64,000 nt of DNA from Trachythela sp. YZ-2020. Taxonomy: Eukaryota > Cnidaria > Anthozoa > Malacalcyonacea > Clavulariidae. The position numbers and the translations under genes were made by a program. Location of the stretch: positions 1,240,001 through 1,304,000 of the forward strand of contig JADLSH010000367.1 of the NCBI GenBank assembly GCA_016169945.1, written 5' to 3'. The first letter of the stretch is position 1; every line of letters begins with the position of its first letter. Below the pieces are notes generated by a model. The model was given only the letters and a program-made list of their open reading frames with translations. It was not told the DNA's origin and made no database searches. Shown piece by piece: positions 52,722 to 63,683 of this stretch.

Positions 52722-53288
52722 ATGGGGCGCGAGTGAGCAGCAGAAAGCTTTTCATTTGAGAAAAATGAGAACACGCGCGCAAAGAATGGATATCAACCAC
52801 GATGGCTATGCCTCACGCGAGGATTTTGAGCTGATGGCCAAAAGATTGGTAGAATCGAATATACCAATGGGGATTACCAACGAGAAAACTGAAGAAATAG
52901 TTGTAACATTCATGAATATTGCTGATTTCGTGGGTCTTAAACCTGGCATGAAAACTCCGTTATAAATGAAGCTGCGAAGTCCGCCATGCAGTGACTCTTT
53001 ATTGTCTCCAACGGGAGAGAAACCGCCTGAGATCCATTATATGCTGTTTGATTGCTTCGACGGACACAAATAGCAATGGACACATATCCATCGAGGAATT
53101 GAATGTCTACTTCAACGTTATTGGCCACGATATATGTGAGGTCTGATGAAGAAATCAAGCATTGTTTTGACACAATTGATTCAGATGGCAACGGTGAAAT
53201 TAGTCGCGAAGAGTTTGTTGCAGCATCAAGGGACTTTTACTTTGGAGTGGAAGAAAATTGCTGCGCAATTGATTATTTTACGGAATAA
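52722..53288 (+). pseudogene. processed pseudogene of an EF-hand protein (luciferin-binding-protein or sarcoplasmic Ca-binding type)
   Basis: Three EF-hand segments are seen in order: DINHDGYASREDFELMAKR, then TNSNGHISIEELNVYF in another frame, then DTIDSDGNGEISREEFVAAS. IADFVGLKPGMKT lies between the first two. The parts are intronless and in several frames with internal stops (around 52960, 53000, 53030, 53070 and 53138), so it is a dead, probably retrocopied gene. The spacing with a degenerate second hand and a REEF motif fits octocoral luciferin-binding protein and related sarcoplasmic calcium-binding proteins (family knowledge, by eye). Confidence 0.78.
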
Positions 53289-53429
53289 ACGAAGTTGCAG
53301 ATGCAGAATATTTAGTTATATAAGGTAAACAATAATTTAATAGCCTAAACTATAAACTTAAGGTAATACTTGAGGGTGATATAGTTATTAGTTTTAATAC
53401 TTGACAGTCTTGTTAAATGATAATTATCT

Positions 53430-53772
53430 GCTTTCTCTCTGCATGTTTAACTGCTTTCAAAAAGAGGCTAAAGACATTTTTATTTAGTCGTGCGTATGGT
53501 TTTTAATGCTATAAGCTGTATCAATAATGTAACAATCACATTTTAGACCGAATAATGGATGAAATACTATTTTTAAGTAGATCAGTAATAGTATAAGACT
53601 ATAAGTATTAGTATAAGTATTTTATGTAGACTATATATGAACAGATTAGTATATATTAGTATAAGTATATCTTATGTAGACTAGTATAAAATATGAACAA
53701 TATAAAGTGCCATTGGTTTACTAGACGAAATGGCGCTATATAAATGATTAAATAATAATAATAATAATGCAG
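53430..53772 (+). repeat. LINE 3' tail
   Basis: LTAFKKRLKTFLFSRAYG is the usual end of a LINE RT protein; 240 bp later GGCGCTATATAAATGATTAA with an (ATA)n run is the usual 3' terminus of such elements. An ATA-rich, partly repeated stretch (TAGTATAAGTAT) lies between. Confidence 0.65.
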
Positions 53773-54083
53773 TCTGTTTGAAGAAAAATAAATAAATACT
53801 TTTTGAATTTGGCTGTGAAATGTGTGAAATGTGTGAAATATCCTTAATATTAATCACAAGATAAAATGCAAATCTTGTTTTACTTTTAGTTAGTTGGTAA
53901 TTATACATTAAAGAGAGTTTTACCATTATTAAGCATATAATAATCGATCGATCTACCGTATTTAGTACCACGGTTATTTAGTAGCACATTTGTGGTACTT
54001 CGAAACTTTATTTATTTAAAAATCTTTTGACACGGTAGCCATGCAACATCAATCCAATAAAGGATTGTTTTTCAAGGGGCCCT

Positions 54084-54219
54084 GTATGTATGTATGTATG
54101 TATGTATGTATGTATGTATGTATGTATGTATGTATGTATGTATGTATGTATGTATGTGTGTATGTATGTATGTATGTATGTGTGTATGTATGTATGTATG
54201 TATGTATGTATGTATGTAT
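54084..54219. repeat. (GTAT)n microsatellite, about 34 units
   Basis: Tetranucleotide run with two GTGT interruptions. Tyr-Val-Cys-Met frames are artefacts of the repeat. Confidence 0.97.
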
Positions 54220-54439
54220 ATAGTACTATATACATCAGTGGCCAGTGCAATCATGCAAAATACAATTATATATATACAATAGTAAAACACAATAAAATAT
54301 AACATTCACATACCAAAGACAAGACATACGCGTGACTCTCTTATCTATTATGAACAATTCCACATTGTTGCTCCTCTATAGCCACATGCTTACTCGATAT
54401 GTTTCACTCATGCGGTTATCAAGCCTAGATGCGAGTGGG

Positions 54440-55112
54440 TACTCTCTTAGGATTGTCGTATTGGATTTCAATAAAGCCTTCGACAGGATTGATTTAAACG
54501 TTTTGGTTACCAAATTAATTGACTTGGGGCTTCAAAGATTCCTTATGCATGAATATGCGATTTTTATCTAATCGGAGGCAACGAGTTAGACTTGGGGATT
54601 CAGTTTCTGAATGGTTATACTGTACGTGAGTGCTTTCGTCCCTCAGAGAACGAAATTGGGACCAGTCCTTTTTCTGGTAATGATAAACGATCTAAACTGA
54701 AACACCAAGCTGTGAAAATTGGAAATTTGTTGATGACCTATAACAGTATTAGCAGTCGTAGAAAAACATAGTACCTCAGTGATGCAATCGGATTTAGACC
54801 AGATTGCTAACTGGGCGGATCAAAATCATATGAAGTTAAATCCTAAAAAGTGCACAGAATTAAGGGTAAATTTTCAGCGTGAATCACCTGTTCTACTGCA
54901 ACTTACTATCAACGATATACCGATTAAAACAGTTAAAAGTCATAAACTGCTTGGCCTCCAAATTGAAAACGCACCTTAAATGGTGCGAGCACGTTGATGA
55001 AATTACTACGAAATCAGCGAAACGTCTGTATATAATTCGAACTCTGAAACGTAGTGCAGTACCAAATGATGACTTATTAAGAAAAATATTTCTCTTGTTC
55101 GATCTGTTTTAG
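54440..55112 (+). pseudogene. LINE reverse transcriptase remnant, plus strand
   Basis: IVVLDFNKAFDRIDLNVLV (finger region), then QSDLDQIANWADQNHMKLNP with KCTELRVNF and HKLLGLQI, then HLKWCEHVDEITTKSAKRLY. Order is right for an RT, but frames change at least three times and the catalytic YADD region is not intact. Confidence 0.75.
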
Positions 55113-55207
55113 AATATGGGTGCGCCGTTTCGCATACATCCCTTCCATCTTACCTTATCGACAAGATCGAACGTGTGCAGAAATAGTCCTTTGGGGCAAT
55201 TTGGGGC

Positions 55208-55400
55208 CAGTCCGCGTTGTACTAAGTGAGTCCAGTTCGCGTTTTACTAATTGAGCCCAGTCAGCGTTTTACTAATTGAGTCTAGTCCGCGTTTTACTAA
55301 TCAACCCTATTTGAGTCCAGTCCGCGTTTTACTAATGAGTCCAGTTCGTGTTTTACCACTCAGTCCAGTTCAAGTCCAGTCCAGTCCGCGTTTTACCATA
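55208..55400. repeat. degenerate tandem repeat, about 25-28 bp unit
   Basis: GAGTCCAGTCCGCGTTTTAC and close variants are repeated about seven times between two LINE remnants that face each other. Confidence 0.85.
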
Positions 55401-55416
55401 TGCCGTTGCTGATGAG

Positions 55417-56250
55417 TTATAGCGGTCTCCAGGCTCTTCTTAAGATACCTATTCCTCTGGAAGCTTTTTTACAAACATGATCAATATGGGGTTTCCATGT
55501 GAGTTGTTCGTCTATAAAGACGCCTAGAGTTTTTGTTTGCTCAACAGCACGTTTAATATTTTGGTCATCGATTACAATATTTAATTCTGTTTCAATTTGC
55601 GACAATTTTTGTCTCGAACAAATAATCATGTATTCTGTGTTACTAGCATTTAGCGTTAGTTTATTGGTGAGTAACCAGTCTTGCAAATTGTTTAGTTCCC
55701 TATTCAACTTTACTTCAATATCTTCAGATGAATAACCGCTAACACGGTAAATTTGCATCATCAGCGTACAGAGATTGTGTCGAATTATTTAGACAATTTG
55801 GCAAATCATTAATACCTGTATAAATAAGAAATAATAATGGGCCCAAATTCGATCCCTGCGGTACTCCAGTTCTAATGTATCTCGTAGAAGAGAGGACCTT
55901 TCTTAATTTACAAATTTGATTGCGTTCATTTAGGTAAGAGATGAACCATTGCAATGCTACTCCTCTGACACCATATAATTCCAATTTTTAATTAGTATAC
56001 TGTGATCAACGGTGTCAAATGCCTTTTTTAGATTTACAAACATCACTCCGTTTATAAGGCCGTCAATATTGATTAACCAAGAATCTGCAGATTTAAATAA
56101 TGACGTTGTTAATATAGAATAGCCGTGCGGAAACCAGACTGGCAATGTGAAAGAATATTGTTTTGACAAAAATACGTGTATAGTTGTTCATAAATCAATT
56201 TTTCTAAAACCTTAGACACAACAGATAAAACACAAATAGGTCTATAGTTG
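55417..56250 (-). pseudogene. LINE reverse transcriptase remnant, minus strand
   Basis: Three frames in order: MFVNLKKAFDTVDHSIL; RTGVPQGSNLGPLLFLIY with the active site LYADDANLP; and LNNLQDWLLTNKLTLNASNT with KTLGVFIDEQLTWKPHID. These are RT domains of a Jockey-like element. Frameshifts at about 55740 and 55970 make it inactive. More intact than the plus-strand copy next to it. Confidence 0.82.
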
Positions 56251-56373
56251 CTGCAGTCCGGACCGAACTTGAAGAAAACCCGGACTCGAAAATAATCCGG
56301 ACTTCTCTTTGGGGAAAACCCGGACTCAAAACCACAATTTATGTAAAAACCGCGCTAAGCTACTACACATCAG

Positions 56374-56466
56374 TGGCTAAGCTGAGCGAGCGCGTGGAGT
56401 TTCCCAACATGCCGTGCACACGCGCTCAGCAAAACTTCTTCTTTATAGAGGGCTGGGTACGAGGCT
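56374..56466. repeat. CCTCGTACCCAGG palindrome family, copy 5 (partial)
   Basis: AGTGGCTAAGCTGAGCGAGC at the left and GGGCTGGGTACGAGGCTGG at the right. The left part is the inverted form of the corresponding part of copy 4. Confidence 0.65.
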
Positions 56467-57956
56467 GGCGATATGCGATCATCTGTGACATCATGAATAA
56501 TATATCCTTCAAAATGCATGATCAGCGGTAACTGCAGTAATTGGTCACGCCCTTAGATGTCGTTGCCATAATGGAATAATATACATGTGTACCAGAGATA
56601 GGTGCCAAACTCACCTAACCGCTCGCCTGCACGCATATAATTTAACAGGTGTAATAAAGAACTACTTGTCTTTTCAAGCGCCATAGATATTCCACAATAG
56701 AAAGTATATCTAATATCTAGGTTTATAGTCTTTATAATATCGTGCTATTCATGAATATTTTAGAGATTTACCGACAAAATTCTTGTGGGTAAATTCGATG
56801 GGTAAATTCGATTGCCGCGAAACATTTCTTCGCTAACCAATCACATTGCCGATATGTGTTTTTCGCTTCGCTTCGCGCGAACAAATTCGTCTAGTGGAAA
56901 ACGGGCTTAAGTTATTGAAAAAGCCATACAATTATTCCAACTTATAATTAACACCGACCTTATAATTTTATCTTAATTATATTTAACACCTTAACACTGG
57001 CCTTATCATTTGATAATTTTCAAGTAGACCCCCCTTAACCTTAATATCGTATTTGTGCAAGAATGGCACAGCAGTGCAAGAATGGCACAGTATATTGTCA
57101 CAGTATATATCAAGGATGTCTAGTAATGAGAATATCTTCTATTATAAAGCTGTATCATATTGAACATGTAATATCTTAACGTTGACCTTATCATAGTTTT
57201 GTTACCGTCGTTCATTGTTAACCCCTGTTACACCATACTTTTGCAAAAAATAAAATATTAAAATTAAACACAACATTAAATCAGAAGTAGCATCTTAACA
57301 TTCACCTTATCATCTGCTCCGGACGCGAACGCGGACGCCAGACTATTGCAATAGCTCGTCTGCATGCACTATTATATAAAAGTGCAGGCGAGCTAAATAA
57401 TGAACAAAATATCATAAAGCAAATTAATAATATCTCTATTTACCACCAAATTTATTAAATGCATGACAAATACAAAGTTACAAGAGAATTTAAAAGTTCG
57501 GTATTAAATTCAAGGAGTTTATGTTTAAAACTGCAGTGGAGTTATTTTGAACTCATTAAATGTGGCATTAACACAATATTTTACCCTTATTCCCAAAACC
57601 ACTGCCAACATATAGCCAATCTGTTTTATATAAACGTTATAAAACTGAGGATATTAAACATAAGGGTGTATTTCAGATGAAGCTTTCACTTTGATCATCA
57701 TCAGAATTTTCAAACCTCCACAACGAGCTTTGTGCTGATCCGACCGCACATGACATTTCGTACTATACTCTATAGTCTATATATATTTCGTGCAAATGGA
57801 CTCATGTGCATGTATTCAATGACTTTTAATGCACATCCGTGATTCTATATCAGTGATATTATATAGCAGAATCGATCTATGGAAACCATTTGTTTTTATA
57901 GTTTTCAGAAGTCATAAATGTGGGATGTGTAATGGAACCCCCGGAAAAATATGACG
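56467..57956. other. no gene seen; one GCCCGTTTTCCACTAG end at 56868-56910
   Basis: 56868-56910 (GCGAACAAATTCGTCTAGTG, GGAAAACGGGCTT) is the inverted match of 34837-34880. Nothing coding is supported. Confidence 0.4.
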
Positions 57957-58503
57957 ATTCGGTCCTACTCCTTTGAGACCTCATTAATATGACGTCACAA
58001 GACCAGGAAAGTTTGGGCGAAACAATAATTTTGCTGAGTTCAACATATTTTGTGTGCCAAAATATTGCATGGATTTATAAACTCTTGTATCTAGTGAGGT
58101 GTTTCTTACAACCAAGGTTAAGGGTTTTAAAAGTCCCAAAGAAAGAGGGTTCGATTCCTTCACTTGGCAAACATTTATTGATTAAAATTTCTTTTACATT
58201 AGGAATGACTATTTAAGATCGAATCTTTTCATCTGAAAAACTTTTTAATATAGGGTTTTACAAACAAAATTTTCAACATAAAGTTTAAAGATATAAATAT
58301 AGTTTTTAGCGATGCGAAGATACAAGCGTAAACATTTTGATACACGGCGTTGTCAAGGTAAACTTTCCCACGTGCGAGACGCAAAAGGTTCAGGTAATTA
58401 AGAGGTTAGGCGAACACGGATTTGAATAAATTGAGAATATATAATTATAGGACGGGAAAATATTGTACAATGTACATACAGCACACACAGAATTTTTACA
58501 ACG

Positions 58504-58686
58504 TTAATAAGGTCTACTTCTAAGAGCGTGTCGTTTAGGTGACTTTTGTATCTTTAAAGAGTTCTCATATTCTTGTCTGTCTTCAGGTGATAATCTTGCA
58601 ATATCCTCAGCTTTCATAGGAATATATTTCGATCTCTCGTTAAGTAGTCTTTGTTCGTAACCTTCTCGTTGCTCTGGCGTTCTCAT
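58504..58686 (-). other. short ORF in the extra segment of the palindrome
   Basis: 60 codons, charged: MRTPEQREGYEQRLLNERSK and EDIARLSPEDRQEYENSLK, ending in a basic tail. It reads like real protein, perhaps a captured host exon, but I do not recognise it. It exists only in the left half of the palindrome. Confidence 0.35.
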
Positions 58687-58844
58687 TGCTAAATCTTTAG
58701 GTCTCTGAAGAGTCTACCCAATCTGAAGAGTCTACCCAATTAAATCTATTTTTAACAAAGTAAATAAGGTCTGCTCTTCTAATAGCGTATTATAAACTCC
58801 ATCACTCGCTTGGGAGTATTTATCGTATTTAGCGTTAGTATTAG

Positions 58845-59165
58845 AGTTAGAGCGAGGGTTAGAGTTGGAGTTAGAGAAAGGGTTAGAGGTAGAGAGAGGG
58901 GTAGGGTTAGAGGTAGAGAGAGGGGTAGGGTTAGAGGTAGAGAGAGGGGTGGGGTTAGAGAAAGGGTCAGGGTTAGAGAAAGTCATAATCATGGACTATA
59001 GTCATAGACTATAGTCGTAGACTAAAGTCATAGACTATAGCCATAGCCATGGACTATAGTCATAGACTATAGTCATAGTCATAGTCATAGACTATAGTCA
59101 TAGACTATGGTCATAGACTATAGTCATAGTCATGGACTATAGTCATAGACTATAGTCATAATCAA
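58845..59165. repeat. two tandem repeats at the palindrome centre
   Basis: 58845-58980: GGTTAGAG/GAGAGGGGTAGG units, about 24 bp. 58985-59165: about thirteen copies of ACTATAGTCATAG, itself partly palindromic (CTATAG). Confidence 0.88.
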
Positions 59166-60045
59166 GTTAGAGTTAGACTTTAAAAAAAAGCAGCTACGAG
59201 ATTGACTCGGACCATAAATACTCCCAAGCGAGTGATGGAGTTTAAGAATAATACGCTCTTAGAAGAGCAGACCTTATTTACTTTTATAAAAATATATTTA
59301 ATTGGGTAGACTCCGTGTTCGCCTAATCTTCTTAGTTACCTCAACATTTGTGTCTCGCACGTGGGAAAGTTTGCCTTGACAACGCCGTGTATCAAAATGT
59401 TTACGCTTGTATCTTCGCATCGCTAAAAACTATATTTATATCTTTAAACTTTACGTTGAAAATTTTGTTTGTAAAACCCTAGGCCTATATTAAAAAGTGT
59501 TTCAGATGAAAAGATTCGATCTTAAATAGTCATTCCTAGTGTAAAGTAAATTTTAATCAATAAATGTTTGCCAAGTGAAGGAATTGAACTCTCTTTCTTT
59601 GGGACTTTTAAAACACTTAACCTTGGTTGTATGAAACACCTCACTAGATACAAGAGTTTATAAATCCATGCAATATTTTGGCACACAAAATATGCTGAAC
59701 TCAGCAAAATTATTGTTTGTTCGCCCAAACTTGCCTGATCTTGTGACGTCATATTAATGAGGTCTCAAAGGAGTAGGACCGAATTGCATAATTAATAACG
59801 CTAATGATGTGCTCACCATCATATGCTAATGATCATGCGGCCCCCCCCCAAAAAAAAGGGGCTCGAACGGTCTGTATATTACTACTGATACTGTTGCTTT
59901 TTTAATCGTTTTCAAACTCATACCAAAATCGTAAATTTTTGTAGATTTTGTACTTTCCAAAACAGTAGGAGACACCACAAAGCGTACAAATCTCAATTAC
60001 GTTAAGTTTCTTCAGTTGGAATGACACAGCAATAGTGGATCTTAC

Positions 60046-60193
60046 CTAACTAACTGATGGGTGCTACAAATAAACTCTGGTTTGTAATTCCAGTGATTGT
60101 AAGAAATGGAACTCATAGTTTTGACTACTATCCACTGGCATCCTTTAGTGAGGATACGATAATGTCCAGTTTCGCCTTCACCATCTTCCAACA
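60046..60193 (-). CDS. CLOCK-like exon: PAS-B end
   Basis: 148 nt, acceptor TCCGCAG, donor TTAG/GTAAGA. Encodes LEDGEGETGHYRILTKGCQW and NHWNYKPEFICSTHQLV. Joins the previous exon in phase 1. Confidence 0.85.
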
Positions 60194-63100
60194 CTGCGGA
60201 TGTAAGAACAGAAAAATTTCAGTAAGCGGCAGGAACAGATGTAGAAATATATACATTTACTAGAAGTACATGCATGCAGCAACCCCTCGCCCTTTCTAAA
60301 CCAATTTTATTCAACATAAAGTATTTCTTATTAGCCAACTGCTGACCGAAAGCTGGTTAGCTACAATTAGTACCCTCGCCACGAGCTTACACCCCTTAAA
60401 AAGCAAATATTAATTAAGTGTTATTTTGTTGTATGGTTTCACAATATTACCAAGAAAACGTTTTCGTCTATTAAAAATAAAAAATTGTACCGAATTACAT
60501 TTTTGGCAGGGTAGCTGTCTCGTATCACGGGCGTTTGGACCAATTCAATTTGACTACGAGTAGTATATATATGAACAAGCTATATATTTCTAAAAATAAA
60601 CTATTGCTTGTATACAAAGATTATTATATCACGCCCGTGAGTTCCACTTTATTTTTAATATAAGAATGTCAATTGAGCATAGAAATAAGCCACCAAACAA
60701 TAGTTATATGAGAAATATAGCTTGTTCATTTATGCTAGTCGTAGTCAAATTGAATTGGTCCTAAAGCCCGTGTGGTTACTGCATCTCTGTGCTACACACG
60801 CATGCTCGCAGAGGGAATGCAGGGTGAAAAACAGAAACGACCCAGGCGTGGCAAACTACGATGCCTGAGTGCAAGGTAGGCGCTATAGATCCGATCTTAG
60901 TCTCAACGAATAAACTTTTTTCGTGTTTATTATTATGTTCTTTATAAACATTAACGAGTTCGCTACAAGTAAGTTAAGAATTATCAATACTCAATTTTAG
61001 TCAATAAAAATTACTTGCTAAAACACAGATTCTGTGAATGTGTATTTCACAGTTCGTCTATACACGTGGTATGTTACTAAACACAGATTCTGTGACTAAA
61101 GTGTATTTCACAGTTCGTCTATAATTATGGTATGTTACTTGATTTGGGAAAACGAGGAAGAGAGATTTCTCAACCATTTCAATGTCACCGCGTGTCAAGA
61201 ATTAATTATGCATAGGACATTGACTGAAGTCACTGAACCTTTACCCATGCGCCATGGGAAAAGTGCCGAAAGAACAAAAATCTTTATCACACTTTACCAA
61301 ATGTTGCAATCAGTCTTCAGGGCTGTGGACACATGTGACTAACATGCTAACGGTAGACATGGTACCGGTATGGACAAGTTAAGTTATTCCTTAGCACAGA
61401 CTTAGTCAACAACATAGACGATTACGAGAACTCATTATTTATATGTTGGTTTGCGTGTGTATTGTTTCATCGTCCAAAAAACCAATAGCAATGTTTTATT
61501 CTAATTACCTATTCGTGGATATTACAAAATCGGGTTAATTTAAAATATTGTTATTGGTTGGTTGGGCGAAAATGCAAGACACATGCACGTGACGCTGAAG
61601 AGACTGAACCAACCATATTTTTGCATAAACATAAACCAACATAGATAAGGGGTTCTATTTTAGTTTCGTAACCATTTGACTCATGTGCACAGACTTACAT
61701 GTTTCAAAACTCGTGCTGATATTTTCAAGATCATCAAAATGAATAAACTCATATATCATTGATCCAACAATCTCGTATGGAAGGTAACCTGTGATAGAAA
61801 TGCACCTGCAAAGATACGCAATAAATCAGAGCTGTTTAGTTCAGGGATGGATCCAGCTTGATTTGGTAGGGGGGGGGGGGGCTGAACGGAAGCCGGGCGT
61901 GACCTTCGATCGAGACAGGGGCATCGTCACTAAGGACCCCTGGACGTGCAAGGGGCTGAGCTTGACAGAAAAAGTCTGAAAACTAAGGTTGCTTAGCTGG
62001 TTAAAGAGGCCCCAATATTGGATGCTCTGGAAAGCCCAAAATTTGGATTTGAAGTGAAAATTGTCACCCCTCCTGCACCTCGCTTGGCCAAGGCTAGGAG
62101 GGATGCGCACCCGTCCCTGGTTTAGTTTAACAGCGGGTAGAAAACTGCAACAGTGTTATGGTAGTGGGAGGGGGCGAAAATTATATGCATGGAAAAGGCT
62201 TTGAAATTTTTAATTAACGGCAACCAGGTATACTGTCTGACACAAGCGAAGAAGGCACCAAACTCAATTTCTAACCTGTTTTATACATAAATTAACAAAA
62301 TAACTCATCTCTATTTTTAATACTACAAGACCCTCATGATTGTTTAAAAGCCATTTACACCATTCATTATATAATATGGTACATACATGCATACACAATT
62401 ACATAAAGGACATAACCTACCAATTATTTAACGCCAGTGGAGGTTCTATTACCTATTCTTATAATACAATATAATACAATATTTCACGATTTAAAAATAT
62501 ATCGGACACCCGACCCTGAAAATATGCGACGAGTTAACACGTTATTAGTATGACTGACTGACATAACGTAAAGGGGCCGGCAAAAGCCAAAAAGGTTTAT
62601 GGGGCCCTCATGCCGCTTGCGGGAATGCACATGATCAGTAAGACAGTATGTCCGACAACTTTGCTGGGAAAGACAAAACAAAATGCGCCCCTATGTATAA
62701 ATGGCGCCCTTATACGTACTTTAAATAGCTGCATGACATCATTGGGATAGAAATATTTCGATAGTAGTATATATATTTTACCTGTTCTACTATCTTGGGA
62801 AAGCTGTGTCGTTAGAAATGATTTGTCGTCAGGATATATATAGTCGAATATGTTCTTTTCAACCAGTTCACCCTAACAAATTCAGTGAAATCTACTGAGG
62901 AAACTGCATGGCTGCCCTGGAGCATCTTGCTTATTCAACTTTCAAATTCTCAATTATACTGTACTGTTAATATATTTATACCAAAAGGAAAGTTTTTTTG
63001 ATATCTGATATAGAAAGGCAAAAACCTCAAAACAGATTTTAAATCCGAAATTATACAGTATATAAAATGGTTTACCGTCAGATATATTGCACGTGATTCC

Positions 63101-63345
63101 GGAGTATTTTCATATACAGGCCAACATACTCATTTAGTGAGGTTAGGAGATGATGTTGGAGTATAGTAGATACTTAATATGCACAACTACGACTATATTT
63201 TCTATATTTTAGAAAATCGTTTATACCTTCATATAACCAAGCAAATCGTAGACACTTTCAGACAAGAACTTGAATCTTCCCGAAAGTGATATATGACGAA
63301 AAGGAAAGCATGATATCCCTAAAGTTGGAAAAAGATTCCAGTTTA
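60046..63345 (-). CDS. CLOCK/NPAS2-like bHLH-PAS gene, partial
   Basis: Four exon segments on the minus strand encode PAS-A (GRFKFLSESVYDLLGYMK, then GELVEKNIFDYIYPDD) and PAS-B (ITGYLPYEIVGSMIYEFIHF, then GHYRILTKGCQWIVVKTMSS and YNHWNYKPEFICSTHQLV). LTKGxQW followed by the HWNxKPEFI word is the CLOCK-type PAS-B ending, distinct from BMAL. CLOCK pairs with BMAL/CYCLE to drive circadian transcription in the nucleus. The bHLH part lies beyond the right edge, the end of PAS-A (expected between 62781 and 61806) was not found, and the C-terminal region left of 60046 is not recognised. Splice phases agree where neighbouring exons are known. Confidence 0.78.
60526..60772. repeat. foldback element in a CLOCK-like intron, 247 bp
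   Basis: CACGGGCGTTTGGACCAATT and AATTGGTCCTAAAGCCCGTG are inverted ends; pairing continues inward with AATTTGACTACGA and TCGTAGTCAAATT and with GAACAAGCTATAT. Confidence 0.85.
61020..61138. repeat. tandem duplication, about 60-bp unit
   Basis: ACACAGATTCTGTGA through GGTATGTTAC occurs twice in direct succession with small differences. Confidence 0.85.
61699..61805 (-). CDS. CLOCK-like exon: PAS-B start
   Basis: 107 nt, acceptor TTTGCAG, donor ACAT/GTAAGT. Encodes CISITGYLPYEIVGSMIYEF and IHFDDLENISTSFET. Phase 2 in, phase 1 out. Confidence 0.82.
61842..62119. mobile_element. hAT miniature element, 278 bp
   Basis: Starts CAGGGATGGATCCAG and ends CCGTCCCTG, flanked by the 8-bp duplication GTTTAGTT (61834-61841 and 62120-62127). 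A run of ten or more G lies near the left end. The terminal repeats are short and imperfect, but the duplication is exact. Confidence 0.82.
62782..62872 (-). CDS. CLOCK-like exon: PAS-A middle
   Basis: 91 nt, acceptor TTTGTTAG, donor ACAG/GTAAAA. Encodes GELVEKNIFDYIYPDDKSFL and TTQLSQDSRT. Phase 0 in, phase 1 out. Confidence 0.75.
63227..63330 (-). CDS. CLOCK-like exon: PAS-A start
   Basis: Encodes GRFKFLSESVYDLLGYMK and ends at donor AAG/GTATAA in phase 0. The upstream border is uncertain: acceptor CAACTTTAG near 63330 is plausible, but the best PAS-like residues before GRF (HAFLFVI) lie in a neighbouring frame, so a 1-bp lesion or a nearer acceptor is possible. Confidence 0.6.
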
Positions 63346-63395
63346 AAAAGAATAACTATATTGCTCAGAAAAAAGACACGGTATATATATATATA

Positions 63396-63683
63396 TTTGA
63401 CTATATATGCTCCTTCACTTGTGTTGTTGAGCACTCTGTGAGGTTAACTGGTGGCTAATAAGCTATAATGCAAAAGCTCACTTCCCTTGTGGTCGTTTGA
63501 GCACTCTGGCCCCAAGACACTTCACGCATGTTTGGATGCGCATGTGTCTGAGTATTGTACCACATGCGCTTGGTGAGGGCAAGAGTATGGTGTATAAATA
63601 CGAAGTCACTCGCATCTAGACTGCGTTACAAGCTGCACTGACGAGCCGTTGAACGGCGAAACATGCATGTCTGCAGATTTGAC
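63396..63683 (+). ncRNA. putative retrozyme-like monomer with hammerhead
   Basis: TTTGACTATATAT, which normally follows the hammerhead, occurs at 63396-63408 and again at 63678-63690, 282 nt apart. Between them lie two GAGCACTCTG words, a TATAAATA box-like word at 63593 and the complete ribozyme. This is the arrangement left by tandem copies of a self-cleaving monomer in which the first unit is mostly lost. It encodes no protein. Confidence 0.6.
63619..63683 (+). ncRNA. type I hammerhead ribozyme, copy 2
   Basis: Identical in all 65 nt to 656-720: CTGACGA at 63638-63644, GAAA at 63658-63661, cleavage residue C at 63671. A TA run follows (in copy 1 a TA run precedes). The flanking sequences of the two copies are otherwise unrelated. 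Confidence 0.88.

Larger units (their letters stand above)
57957..59784. mobile_element. 1.8 kb palindromic element with tandem-repeat centre
   Basis: Outer arms 57957-58395 and 59335-59784 are inverted copies (for example GGTCCTACTCCTTTGAGACC against GGTCTCAAAGGAGTAGGACC). Inner arms 58722-58835 and 59196-59325 are inverted too. The left side has an extra 325 bp (58396-58720). A mirrored 75-codon frame in both arms has no known domain. No target duplication was recognised. Confidence 0.85.

Noticed and set aside
54041..54302. Tyr-Val-Cys-Met and His-Thr-Tyr-Ile frames
   Set aside because: Artefacts of the GTAT microsatellite.
62484..62681. Missing CLOCK-like PAS-A exon
   Set aside because: RHEGPINLFGFCR looked PAS-like, but the surrounding GGGGCCC sequence resembles repeat DNA and no splice sites in the right phase were found.
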